64,000 bases of DNA from Bdellovibrionales bacterium (GTDB taxonomy: Bacteria; Bdellovibrionota; Bdellovibrionia; Bdellovibrionales; UBA1609), in NCBI GenBank assembly GCA_016714165.1, contig JADJNU010000001.1:930001-994000 (forward strand). Direction: 5' to 3'. Below, piece by piece: positions 1-8,060 of the stretch (position 1 is the stretch's first letter; every line of letters begins with the position of its first letter). Under the pieces are notes generated by a model. That model saw only the letters and a list, made by a program, of their open reading frames with translations, did no database searches and was not told where the DNA came from. Position numbers and translations under genes: made by a program.

Positions 1-425
1 CGATTTTCGACTCCCCCTCCCTCCTCAAGATCCATTTTTTTAAAAATATTGGATTTATAGACCCGCTCTTTGAGCTCGCCCGTCTGAAGCTTGCGAATCA
101 ACTCATCCAACTGACCCTTATGGGAATTGGCTACGACGAGATCCACTCCTGCCAGAGAAGAGAATTTATCTGTGTCTACCTGAGCCGCACAGCCAGTGAC
201 CACAACGAGGGCAAAAGGATTTTTAACCTTGATCCGACGGACCCACCGCTGAGCCTCTTTTGTTGATTCTCCGGTCACAGCGCAGGTATTGAGAATGTAA
301 ACCTCAGGATCCTTAGGGTCGATCCGAAATCCAACTTTACTTAGTCTGGCCTCGAGAAGGCCGGTATCGTAAGTGTTTACCTTACAACCAAAAGTGTGAA
401 TATGATAGCGAGTCTCAGTCGTCAT
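1..425 (-). CDS. mtaB: tRNA t6A37 methylthiotransferase MtaB (N-terminal part, cut by window edge)
   Basis: Reading from the ATG at 425 gives about 141 residues of a UPF0004 (methylthiotransferase N-terminal) domain. Its three conserved cysteines, which bind the auxiliary 4Fe-4S cluster in this family, are visible in TFGCKVN (Cys14), LNTCAVT (Cys48) and VTGCAAQ (Cys79). The TFGCKVN/NTCAVT wording is typical of MtaB rather than MiaB or RimO, so I infer 2-methylthiolation of t6A37 in ANN-decoding tRNAs. The radical SAM core and TRAM domain lie beyond position 1. The start overlaps the mnmA stop as ATGA (422-425), so it is the last visible gene of a tRNA-modification operon and probably translationally coupled. 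Confidence 0.85.
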   Translation of the reverse strand, partial: MTTETRYHIHTFGCKVNTYDTGLLEARLSKVGFRIDPKDPEVYILNTCAVTGESTKEAQRWVRRIKVKNPFALVVVTGCAAQVDTDKFSSLAGVDLVVANSHKGQLDELIRKLQTGELKERVYKSNIFKKMDLEEGGGVEN

Positions 426-1561
426 TCGATCCAACCGCCCCCGAGCAGCTGCTGATCGCGATAAAAAACAGCTGCCTGACCTGGCGTTACGGCCCTTTGA
501 GGCTCCTCAAAAACCACAAGGAATTTTTCATCAGGCCCCTCTTCCTTGCTCCGCTCGATTCGCGCTGGAACCCCACGATGCTGAAATCGAATTTTTACTC
601 GTAAAGTCTCACCATCAACCACTTGATTGAGCCAACTCAGACGATGAACTTTCATTTGTGAAGAATAAAGATACTTCTCTTCTCCCAGCCAAACTGTATG
701 ATCTTCAGCGTCTATTTTCACCACGTAAAGAGGATTACCGACAGCGATTCCCAAACCCTTTCGCTGTCCGTAGGTAAATTGATGAATTCCCTCATGGAGA
801 CCTAATAATTCACCACTCGGAAAAAGACGCAATTCACCAGAGTGAAGATCGTCAGAAGAAATCTGACTTTCAATGAAAGAGGCATAGCCCTTTTTTCCAA
901 CAAAACAAATACCTGTGGAATCTTTCTTTCGAGCGACACAAAGACCCTTTTCTTCTGCGTACTTCCGGATATCATCTTTTTTCCAAGTTCCTACTGGAAA
1001 AATTAAATTCGGCAGTATTTCTGGTCTTAGGGTAAACAGAAAATAAGTTTGATCTTTCCAATCATCTTCGCTCGTGAAAATCGCCGCGCGCCCATCCGAC
1101 CCGATCGAAATCGTCGCATAATGACCTGTTGCCAAATATTGACAGTCCAACTCCCGCATTTTTTGAATTAAATGGTCAAATTTTAGAAAAGTATTGCAGT
1201 TCACACAAGGAACGGGAGTACGGCCCTTCAGGTAAGAGTTAACAAAATCATCAATTACATGAGCTTTAAATTTTGCTTCGCAGTTCATCACGTAAAAGGG
1301 AATTCCCAATTTATCTGCAACAGCCCTCGCGTCATCCACATCAATACTCGAACAACAGGTGCCGTTTCCTTCCTGAATTTCACAACTATCGACGGAGTAG
1401 TCCCACACTTGCATCGTCACACCGACGACATCGTAACCTTGGCTAACCAAAATCTCTGCTGCCACCGCTGAGTCGACTCCCCCGCTCATAGCAACCAAGA
1501 CCCTACCTTTGCTAATTTCCCTTTTAACAGATTGAGAAGCCAGCCCATCGAAATTATACAT
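422..1561 (-). CDS. mnmA: tRNA-specific 2-thiouridylase MnmA
   Basis: 379 residues, the usual length for MnmA, which makes the 2-thio group of wobble s2U in Lys, Glu and Gln tRNAs using ATP and a persulfide sulfur. The PP-loop SGGVDS sits at residues 26-31. The two catalytic cysteines of the family are seen in PCVNCN (about residue 120) and STGICF (about residue 220), and a C-terminal beta-barrel tail follows. It begins 8 bases inside the end of the cysteine desulfurase gene, which is the natural sulfur donor, and overlaps mtaB by 4 bases. This is one sulfur-relay and tRNA-modification operon. I see no missing key residue. Confidence 0.95.
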   Translation of the reverse strand: MYNFDGLASQSVKREISKGRVLVAMSGGVDSAVAAEILVSQGYDVVGVTMQVWDYSVDSCEIQEGNGTCCSSIDVDDARAVADKLGIPFYVMNCEAKFKAHVIDDFVNSYLKGRTPVPCVNCNTFLKFDHLIQKMRELDCQYLATGHYATISIGSDGRAAIFTSEDDWKDQTYFLFTLRPEILPNLIFPVGTWKKDDIRKYAEEKGLCVARKKDSTGICFVGKKGYASFIESQISSDDLHSGELRLFPSGELLGLHEGIHQFTYGQRKGLGIAVGNPLYVVKIDAEDHTVWLGEEKYLYSSQMKVHRLSWLNQVVDGETLRVKIRFQHRGVPARIERSKEEGPDEKFLVVFEEPQRAVTPGQAAVFYRDQQLLGGGWIE

Positions 1562-2810
1562 ATTTCTCTCGCAATCGATCGTTATGAAGACCCCTGAGGC
1601 GCAACACTGTTACTTTCAAAATATCCAAAAACCTGTCCAATTCATCCTGGGTTGTTCCCCAGCCAATACTGATGCGCAAGGAACTCTGAGCTTCTTCTCG
1701 ATTCAAGCCCATTGCCAGCAAAGTAGGGCTTGGCTCTGTATTTCCCGAACTGCAAGCAGCCCCTGTCGACACCGAAACTCCCAAGATATCTAAGTTCATC
1801 AAAAGGGTTTCGCCATCAACACCGTCGATCAACGCACAGGTCGTGTTCGGCAGACGTTTTCCTCTCTGACCAAGCACTCTTAAATCCGATATCTCATCGA
1901 TCAATCTTGCTTCAATATAGTCGCGAAGTTTTTTCATCTCGCCTGCCCGAGATTCAATCTGATTCTGAAATTGGCACATCCAACCCAATGCTGCCGATGC
2001 CAAAACGTTTTCGGTGCCTGCGCGACGTCCTCTTTCCTGTCCGCCGCCATGAACCTGACTCTCCAAAAAAATACCTTTGCGGCTATAAAGCATTCCGCTC
2101 CCTTTGAGAGAATAAAATTTATGACCTGAAAAACTGGCCAGATCTACTTCAAGTTTACGCAAATTGAGAGGCACTTTACCCAATGCCTGAACGGCATCAC
2201 AATGAAAGAGGGCTCCATGTTCGTGTGCCATTTTCGCCATTTTATTTATCGGGAAAATATGTCCTGTCTCGTTGTTCGCATACATGACCGAAACCAAGGC
2301 AACCTTATCGTCGAGCAGACTTGCATAAGCTTCCATATCCAGAACACCATTGCGATCAACTGGGATAACCTCAACTCGTGCCCCCTTTTGAGACAAAAAA
2401 TCAAGGGTCCTACGAACACTCGGATGCTCAACTGCACTCACCAAGAATTTTGGACGATCAATTATTCTCCGTCCCTTCGTTTGGGAAAAAGTATAGGCAT
2501 CAAAAACGCCCTTTAAGGCCAAATTATTGGCCTCACTGCCCCCACTTGTCATAATCAGTTCCAAAGAATCCACTCCCAGAATTTTAGCGAGGTTCTGACG
2601 GGCTTCCCGCATCAAGGTCTTGGGACCCCTGCCCTGAAAATGAATCGAAGAAGGATTGCCCCACTCCTTCAACCACTCTTGGACCTGACCAGGAAGGTCC
2701 GTGGCAAGCGGAGCCGTCGCATTGTGATCCAAGTAGATTCGGTTCTCGCTCTTTAGACTGAACTGCCCATAACTCATAGCGCCGGACGCTACCATAGGAC
2801 AGAAACTCAC
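1554..2810 (-). CDS. Cysteine desulfurase (IscS/NifS family)
   Basis: 418-residue PLP-dependent class V aminotransferase fold. YLDHNATAPL near the N-terminus, SGHKFYSLKG with the PLP-binding lysine (about residue 230) and STGAACSSG with the catalytic cysteine (about residue 350) are all visible. It takes sulfur from cysteine as an enzyme persulfide. Its place directly upstream of mnmA, with an 8-base overlap, suggests that it feeds tRNA thiolation; a role in Fe-S assembly is also possible, so no symbol is given. The start is uncertain: the longest frame opens with GTG at 2810 and no good ribosome binding site, and an internal ATG at 2774 would still retain the whole fold. Confidence 0.92.
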   Translation of the reverse strand: MSFCPMVASGAMSYGQFSLKSENRIYLDHNATAPLATDLPGQVQEWLKEWGNPSSIHFQGRGPKTLMREARQNLAKILGVDSLELIMTSGGSEANNLALKGVFDAYTFSQTKGRRIIDRPKFLVSAVEHPSVRRTLDFLSQKGARVEVIPVDRNGVLDMEAYASLLDDKVALVSVMYANNETGHIFPINKMAKMAHEHGALFHCDAVQALGKVPLNLRKLEVDLASFSGHKFYSLKGSGMLYSRKGIFLESQVHGGGQERGRRAGTENVLASAALGWMCQFQNQIESRAGEMKKLRDYIEARLIDEISDLRVLGQRGKRLPNTTCALIDGVDGETLLMNLDILGVSVSTGAACSSGNTEPSPTLLAMGLNREEAQSSLRISIGWGTTQDELDRFLDILKVTVLRLRGLHNDRLREKYV

Positions 2811-2926
2811 TCAAGGAGTTCTCGTTTGATCATCTGACAAGACTTCCGTCCAATTCCGCTCTATTGCCTGACGGTTAAGGTCTCAAATCTCAAGGTGATT
2901 CTGAGATTTTCCGAAACCCATATTGA

Positions 2927-4423
2927 ATGACAACGAATATGAAACCTTGGGCCCAGGCACTAAAAGTTGCTGGTCAAAATTACAGCCAATGGAATCTTGA
3001 GGCTCCTCAAGATCTCAATTTTACTTTTTGGTGCCTTGAAACAAACAAGATCAACCAGCAAGAGTACTTGAGTTGGGCACGCGACCATTATGGACTGGCT
3101 TCTCTCAATCGCAATTATTTTGAAAAATCGCCTGATGTCGATCTGTTAGAAAAGACCTCAGCACATGCCAATTGGACTCAATGGATGATCCCCATTAGTG
3201 AGTGGGATGGAGTCATCTTTGTAGCCTGTGTTGAGCCTGTCCAAGATCAGGATTGGAGCTTTCCAGTTCAATTTGTTCTTGCTGAGTCCTCAGATATAAA
3301 AAAATATTGGGATCTCATATATCAATCCCATCCATCTCATACCGACGACCATTTCATGCCAATTGAATCTAGCGACGAGATTCTCGAAATCAATGAAAAT
3401 GGAGAAGACCCCCTTTCGGGCGTGATAAGTCTCGACGAATCTTCAGGAAGGGTCGATACAAAAATTCTCAAGGCAATTGATCAACGACTTAAGGATCCTG
3501 AGGCAACTTGGGCCGAAGATTTGACTCAAGCCAAAATGCCGAGCGACCAGGCATCGGCGAATATTGTGGAGTTAGGAAACCCAGTGCCCAAGAATTCTTC
3601 AGACGATTTGTTTCCTTCCCTCCCCGAGGAAACCGAAAGACCACCTGACCTGCAGGGTCTTGATTTGGATATCCTTAACGACGTGACAAAAAACGAAACC
3701 GAAGACACAAGTATCACGGGCATTAAACTGAATTTTGACCTGACCAAGTCTTCCCATTTCGACTCACAAATACAAGATCCTTCTCTTTCTCTTTCATCTC
3801 CACCATCTCCGCCATCTCCAATCTCTTCAGAACAATTCGCAAAACCCTTTAATCAAGATGAAATCCCAACGGGCGTCTATGATGTAGAAAAGCTGCAACG
3901 CCAAGACAAAGTCGAAGTAGATATAGATTCTGGGTCCATCGCTTCAACATTGCCCGAAGCTCCTCGCAAAATTGAAGATTGCAAGAGCGAAGATGAACTG
4001 TTTGCCTGGGCTTTCCGGGAAATCAACACTAAATATCATTGTTCTATGGCGCTTCTCTATGAAGGAACCAGACTTCGTCCATGGAAGTGGGATCGCCATT
4101 GGCGGCCGACGAACCCGAAGGCTCTAGCCCCTTTTGATATCGCGAGTGCCTGTATCTTTCGCGTGGTTCGTCGCACCCACATGCCCTATCATGGACACAT
4201 CGTAAAGAATGAGATCAATAGCCAGTTCTTTACAAACTGGGGACACCCAGAATTGCCCTCCCATGTGACGATTACACCTCTCCAATACGATTCACATCAA
4301 ATTGGAATGATCCTCTCTATCGGAAGTAAAGAAGCGAACTCTATACCGACACTGACCCATCATGAAAAAATGTCCTTCCGCCTGACAGAAGGGCTCCAAA
4401 AAATGGCGGGCAAGGCAGCCTAA
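2927..4423 (+). CDS. Hypothetical protein, 498 aa, acidic linker and C-terminal globular domain
   Basis: I do not recognise a family. No signal peptide or membrane segment is visible. Residues 1-150 look globular and tryptophan-rich (YSQWNL, TFWCLE, WTQWMIP). Residues 150-340 are low in complexity, rich in Asp, Glu, Ser and Pro, with a PPSPPSP stretch, and are probably disordered. Residues 345-490 form a second globular part with RPWKWDRHWRP and a GAF-like alternation of strands, probably a ligand- or partner-binding domain. Two ATGs (2927 and 2939) are possible starts. It stands alone, transcribed away from the mnmA operon and towards the hip operon. A cytoplasmic scaffold or signalling protein is a guess only. 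Confidence 0.7.
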   Translation: MTTNMKPWAQALKVAGQNYSQWNLEAPQDLNFTFWCLETNKINQQEYLSWARDHYGLASLNRNYFEKSPDVDLLEKTSAHANWTQWMIPISEWDGVIFVACVEPVQDQDWSFPVQFVLAESSDIKKYWDLIYQSHPSHTDDHFMPIESSDEILEINENGEDPLSGVISLDESSGRVDTKILKAIDQRLKDPEATWAEDLTQAKMPSDQASANIVELGNPVPKNSSDDLFPSLPEETERPPDLQGLDLDILNDVTKNETEDTSITGIKLNFDLTKSSHFDSQIQDPSLSLSSPPSPPSPISSEQFAKPFNQDEIPTGVYDVEKLQRQDKVEVDIDSGSIASTLPEAPRKIEDCKSEDELFAWAFREINTKYHCSMALLYEGTRLRPWKWDRHWRPTNPKALAPFDIASACIFRVVRRTHMPYHGHIVKNEINSQFFTNWGHPELPSHVTITPLQYDSHQIGMILSIGSKEANSIPTLTHHEKMSFRLTEGLQKMAGKAA

Positions 4424-4448
4424 GTCCATCGTTGGTTCTACTCTACGG

Positions 4449-5405
4449 TTAGACATTTGGCCTTAATACCTTTTCTCGCTCATCTATTAACTTATTAAAG
4501 CGTTTTTGTAGCTCAGCAGATAAAAAACTATCTTTAACGACATCCTTCATTTTAGGGATATGCTTCAAAAGTCGCGCAAAACTATTTTCAATAGCTTTCT
4601 CTGGAATCTGCAAATTTTTTCCAAGTGCAACAAAGTCATCTCTTTTAATCCTGGCCTTTTTCCCATTTAGGGTGAGCGCCATTTCTTCTTTATCCTCAGC
4701 CATCAATAATCGAGTTGAAAGTAAGTCATATGCTGGAGACAGCACCATTTCTGCTGATTCATTTCGCATCAACGAGAAGTTTTTTAAGTGCATGTCTGCA
4801 TTGCCAGTCAAAAAACAGAAGAGATTGAGATCAAAAAAAGTCACAGCATCTAAACCTGGCTGCGAAGAGTATTTTAGAATGATTGCCCCAGCCTTTTCTG
4901 TAGATGTATCGTACTTGGATTCTGTTAATAGCTCGCTCAGCTGACAAAAATCTTCAACAGCAATTTTCTTCCCTTTTTTGGGTCGATCAAAGCGCCTTAC
5001 AACGTAAGCAAGCTCTCCTGATTTCAATCGAATAAGACCATGTTTTGCAGTTACTAAACCAACAAACTCTGCCATGCGCATCGTAGCATCTTCCACTACT
5101 GACATATCTGGAAATTGGCGAGTGGGTGGCTTCAATATAAAATTTCCCCATAAATCGACAATCATCAAGCGATGATTTGGGTCATTTTCTTTTTTAGCTA
5201 TGTGAAGTGAAATTTTGGGTTGAACACCTGTGATCCCAAGGTGTTGGATAATGGATCTTTTTGCTAAGGCTTCAAGGTCGCCATTTCCAAAATCAACAGT
5301 AGGAGGGTTTTCAGTGCCAAATAATTTTTTACTGCAGGAATGATGATAATCACCATCACGAAGGGCATCTTTTAATGGCTGATAGCAGCCTAGACACTTG
5401 CTCAT
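4449..5405 (-). CDS. hipT: HipT-like Ser/Thr kinase toxin (split HipA kinase core)
   Basis: 318 residues, the length of HipT rather than the roughly 440 of full HipA. The N-terminus has a Cys/His knuckle (Cys4, Cys7, His21/22, Cys24). The glycine-rich loop is ITGVQPKIS (58-66). The kinase catalytic motif GNADMHLKN and the metal-binding Asp in PAYDLLST are intact. Known HipT phosphorylates tryptophanyl-tRNA synthetase and is controlled by autophosphorylation of two serines in an S-x-S motif just before GVQ; here that position reads G-I-T, so only a threonine could be modified. It overlaps hipS as ATGA (5402-5405) and is the third gene of hipB-hipS-hipT. Function is by family, not proven. Confidence 0.85.
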   Translation of the reverse strand: MSKCLGCYQPLKDALRDGDYHHSCSKKLFGTENPPTVDFGNGDLEALAKRSIIQHLGITGVQPKISLHIAKKENDPNHRLMIVDLWGNFILKPPTRQFPDMSVVEDATMRMAEFVGLVTAKHGLIRLKSGELAYVVRRFDRPKKGKKIAVEDFCQLSELLTESKYDTSTEKAGAIILKYSSQPGLDAVTFFDLNLFCFLTGNADMHLKNFSLMRNESAEMVLSPAYDLLSTRLLMAEDKEEMALTLNGKKARIKRDDFVALGKNLQIPEKAIENSFARLLKHIPKMKDVVKDSFLSAELQKRFNKLIDEREKVLRPNV

Positions 5406-5755
5406 TCTGAGTCCTCGTCAACACCACGATGAGCATCGTCAACCACACTCACATCACCAATACAGTCTTTACATGCAAGCAATAGCAGCCCCATTCGATC
5501 ACGGGGATTAATCTTCCAATTATCAGTGATAATATTGAGTAACCAACCCTCTGGTATTAGTCCGTCAAAAAATGCAATCATCGTTTTTTGCTCAAACGGT
5601 TCCTTGCGTAGTGGTAGCGTAAGGCTCACAGGTTTTGGATTTGTGGATATTAAGTAGTTTTCGTCATAGGTGAAGGAGTAAAACCCCTCTTTTTGCTCGA
5701 TAATTCCAGCAAAGTTTTTTCCTACAAAAACTTTCCCCCGCCTATGATCTGCCAC
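5402..5755 (-). CDS. hipS: HipS-like antitoxin (HipA N-subdomain 1 as a separate protein)
   Basis: 117 residues that correspond only to the N-terminal subdomain of HipA (KVFVGKNFAGIIEQ, PVSLTLPLR, FFDGLIPEGWLL, RDRMGLLLLACKDCIGDV). In the characterised HipBST system of enteropathogenic E. coli this small protein, not HipB, neutralises the HipT kinase. The start is GTG at 5755, which shares one base with the hipB stop (TAGTG), and the stop overlaps the hipT start. The three genes are therefore strictly coupled. Splitting by a recent frameshift of one hipA gene is unlikely, because both junctions are clean start/stop overlaps and the order matches the known tripartite system. Confidence 0.82.
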   Translation of the reverse strand: MADHRRGKVFVGKNFAGIIEQKEGFYSFTYDENYLISTNPKPVSLTLPLRKEPFEQKTMIAFFDGLIPEGWLLNIITDNWKINPRDRMGLLLLACKDCIGDVSVVDDAHRGVDEDSE

Positions 5756-5970
5756 TATTCAACCACTCTCTTGATAGGGATTGGACCCACTGTGTGACCA
5801 AAAAGCTTTAGAACCTGCTCAACTTTATCCAAGCGAAGTGTGGGCTTATTACTTTCAAGCTCACGAATGAATCTAAGACCAACCCCAGCCCTTTCAGCCA
5901 ATTCTGGTTGAGTCAGCCTTGCCTGCTTACGTTTTCTTCTGATGAATTCACCTAACTCCTTCATGCTCAT
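5755..5970 (-). CDS. hipB: HipB-like HTH antitoxin/repressor
   Basis: A small XRE-family helix-turn-helix protein: LGEFIRRKRKQARLTQPELAERAGV followed by FIRELESNKPTLRLDKV is a complete lambda-repressor-like HTH, about 71 residues from the ATG at 5970 (another ATG is at 5964). A longer frame opens at 6033, but it would read through two of the operator palindromes, so the shorter start is preferred. It is first in the hipB-hipS-hipT operon and is expected to bind the palindromes upstream and repress the operon, as HipB does; in HipBST systems HipB strengthens neutralisation by HipS. The sequence is AT-rich and has no strong ribosome binding site. Confidence 0.85.
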   Translation of the reverse strand: MSMKELGEFIRRKRKQARLTQPELAERAGVGLRFIRELESNKPTLRLDKVEQVLKLFGHTVGPIPIKRVVE

Positions 5971-5974
5971 TATC

Positions 5975-6071
5975 ATACCCGATTGGGTATAAAAATGAAT
6001 AGATATTTTCAAAATATACCCAATCGGGTGCATATATTGAATATGTCAATTATTTACACCCTTTAGGGTAC
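5975..6071 (-). promoter_or_regulatory. hip operon control region: three spaced operator palindromes
   Basis: Three copies of an inverted repeat with arms ACCC/GGGT lie at 5975-5990 (perfect, ATACCC-GATT-GGGTAT), 6016-6031 (ATACCC-AATC-GGGTGC) and 6056-6071 (ACACCC-TTTA-GGGTAC). The start-to-start spacing is 41 and 40 bases, close to four helical turns, so bound dimers would lie on one face of the DNA. A TTGACA box reading towards hipB lies at 6044-6049, between sites two and three. HipB is the obvious binder by position; this is inference. The first site touches the hipB start codons. Confidence 0.7.
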
Positions 6072-6303
6072 AAATACGCCCCGTTTAACATACTTACATC
6101 GTGATTTGAGCTCCATATTTCATCTGGGTCCACGCCCCATTTTGAATCTGATATCATGAAATCCGAATTGATTGATATTGGAGTTTATAAGGGTGAAATA
6201 CGGGTAAATCAGTGGCGGACTCAGTTCGCATCTGATTGATACGTCCAAGGTCTAATCGCTATCGACTCCTTAGCCACTTTTATTGAATTTGAGAGGAGAA
6301 GAC

Positions 6304-6354
6304 ATGGCTTTTCCTTTGCATTCTCATCTCCTAAAGAGGGGGAATCAGATATGA
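6304..6354 (+). CDS. 16-codon leader ORF coupled to the repeat protein
   Basis: ATG at 6304 is preceded by a strong purine-rich site (GAGAGGAGAA at 6291-6300) and is followed by 16 codons ending in TGA at 6352. That stop overlaps the start of the next gene (ATGATG from 6351). It may be a leader peptide that couples translation to the downstream gene. Alternatively the downstream start is the only real one and this is a chance short frame. The good ribosome binding site before 6304, compared with the weaker GAGGGGG before 6351, supports the first view. The region 6072-6300 holds no other gene that I can see. Confidence 0.35.
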   Translation: MAFPLHSHLLKRGNQI

Positions 6355-7103
6355 TGCACGCCAATCCTTCAGGAGTCGTCCAAAAGTTGAAACTTACGAT
6401 GACAGTGTTGGCAGTTTCCTTGCTGACATTGATGTGGCAAAATTGCTCGGATGTTTCCTTCAGTCAAAAATCTGCGAAATTGGCAAAGCTTGGAGATGGA
6501 AGGTCTGAGCAAAATGACCAGGGAAATGGAGACTCCACCGATTCAGGTTCAGAGTCCGATTATGAGCCAGACGAAGATGACGACGGAGAAATTGACGAAA
6601 ATTGGTTAAGAGGAAACTGTCTCAATCCCTCTGGAAATGTAGAGGAGGTCTCTTCCTCCGCGACCGACAAGACATTTATCAACTCACGCGGTATTTTGAT
6701 TGTTCTTGAAGCACTTAATTTGAAAATTGAAAATTTTCGTGGGATTGCCTTCGTGCGAAAAGCCCTCAGCTCCAGTGTACTAAATACTCGAGGACCCCTG
6801 CTTTTAAACAGCAACGAAGTCGTCCAATTTGATAATACAAGGGGCCCCGTGTGCTTGAGTTCCCACCAAGTGAATCATATAAAAAACCATCGAGGACCTG
6901 TCTGGTTCAGCGGACTAAAAAAGGATGGAGTTAAGGCTGAGATCGGAATTGTAGAGAATTTCAGAGGTCCTCTGGTCTTAAAGAATGTCAATGTTGGAAA
7001 AGTTCTCAATGCCCGTGGCCCGATATTTGTTATAAATGGATCAATTGAAACTCTCGAGAATGTTCGTGGCCCTGTCTTTGTCGATGGAGTTCTCGTCCCA
7101 TAG
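6351..7103 (+). CDS. Exported protein built of 17-residue N-x-R-G-P repeats
   Basis: 250 residues. Residues 12-31 are hydrophobic and end at a cysteine (Cys32, WQNC), an atypical lipobox, so export and perhaps lipidation are likely. Residues 50-85 are a highly acidic Asp/Glu/Ser linker. From 111 to the end the motif N-x-R-G occurs eight times, at Asn111, 128, 145, 162, 179, 203, 220 and 237. The step is exactly 17 residues except for one 24-residue step; the last six copies read R-G-P. Each copy is followed by alternating hydrophobic residues. This is what a one-turn-per-repeat beta-solenoid looks like. I recognise no named family. A cell-surface or adhesive role is a guess. Confidence 0.75.
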   Translation: MMHANPSGVVQKLKLTMTVLAVSLLTLMWQNCSDVSFSQKSAKLAKLGDGRSEQNDQGNGDSTDSGSESDYEPDEDDDGEIDENWLRGNCLNPSGNVEEVSSSATDKTFINSRGILIVLEALNLKIENFRGIAFVRKALSSSVLNTRGPLLLNSNEVVQFDNTRGPVCLSSHQVNHIKNHRGPVWFSGLKKDGVKAEIGIVENFRGPLVLKNVNVGKVLNARGPIFVINGSIETLENVRGPVFVDGVLVP

Positions 7104-7115
7104 GATTGTTCTCTA

Positions 7116-8060
7116 TCATTCTTTGCACAAATCTTGGAAATCGGCCAGAGACTTGTGCCTTTTGTCCACAGTCAGAATCCTGAGAATGTTATTTCGATAA
7201 CACCCAAGTAAGCGACTCAGACCGTCTTTTCCCATGATCTTTACCTCAATCACATTTTTGCCCCTGATGCCTCCAACGAGATATTTGATACCGGAAATCG
7301 CTACCGCTCCACGAAATCCATTCTGAATTGCCGTCATAAATCGCCGTGCCACATTTCCTTGCTGACTGATCAGAAAATCAACGACTTCCTTGCTGAACCT
7401 AATGCGTGCAATGTGTTGATTTTCAGATCGAAGACCGACAAAACCATATTCTCTATTAGGAATGAGCAGGAATGGATTAAATTGTCCCTGCTCATCCATC
7501 ATCTCCTGATAGTTCTGCACTTCAGCGGCCTTTCGCGCTAAAAACTCCTGATCTCTAAAATTCCGTTCTCGCAAGTGCTGCTTGGCCCGGAACATTTCTC
7601 TCCTATCAATTTCAATCTCCAAACTCCTCTTTTCTTCCTCCAGAGCACGGCCAAGACTCTGAAATTCCGCTTCAACCTGGCTCAGTTCAAATTCCTCATA
7701 ATCAAAAAAATTCCACAATTGAGATTCCATGCTTCTAGAAATAGAATCGAATCTAACCAAAAAAAACTGAATATCATCGTCATTAAGAAATCTACGACCG
7801 GTCATGTTGCGGTAGAGTTCTGTTCTTGCGTCGCTACAAATGTTTTCATTGAATTTTTGAATAATTTCTAAGAGACCATCCTCTCTTTGGATTTTAGCGT
7901 CGCGTCTCAACGAAGAGGCACATGAAAGTCCAAAACCGACAGACCCAAACGCGGCTTGTGTCACAAAGAAATGACCAAGGCACCAAAAAAGGAAACCAAA
8001 AACCAAAGCCCATCGCCCCAATTCGGGAACCACACTTCGAAGGCGGCTACTCAATGGCAC
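7116..8060 (-). CDS. Hypothetical exported protein with coiled coil and RelE-like C-terminus
   Basis: 314 residues. A hydrophobic segment (residues 16-42) serves as signal peptide or anchor. Residues 120-190 are Glu/Arg-rich and predicted to form a coiled coil. The last 80 residues (ISGIKYLVGGIRG, VIEVKIMGKDG, RNNILRILTV) alternate strands and basic residues in a way that recalls RelE/ParE/HigB-like folds; that resemblance is by eye only. It starts 14 bases inside the end of tsaE, so it is the last gene of the long minus-strand housekeeping operon, and converges with the repeat protein at 7103. No known function. Confidence 0.65.
   Translation of the reverse strand: MPLSSRLRSVVPELGRWALVFGFLFWCLGHFFVTQAAFGSVGFGLSCASSLRRDAKIQREDGLLEIIQKFNENICSDARTELYRNMTGRRFLNDDDIQFFLVRFDSISRSMESQLWNFFDYEEFELSQVEAEFQSLGRALEEEKRSLEIEIDRREMFRAKQHLRERNFRDQEFLARKAAEVQNYQEMMDEQGQFNPFLLIPNREYGFVGLRSENQHIARIRFSKEVVDFLISQQGNVARRFMTAIQNGFRGAVAISGIKYLVGGIRGKNVIEVKIMGKDGLSRLLGCYRNNILRILTVDKRHKSLADFQDLCKE

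Noticed and set aside
5755..6033. Longer hipB start at 6033
   Set aside because: It would translate through two operator palindromes and add a hydrophobic lead not found in HipB proteins; the ATG at 5970 or 5964 fits better.
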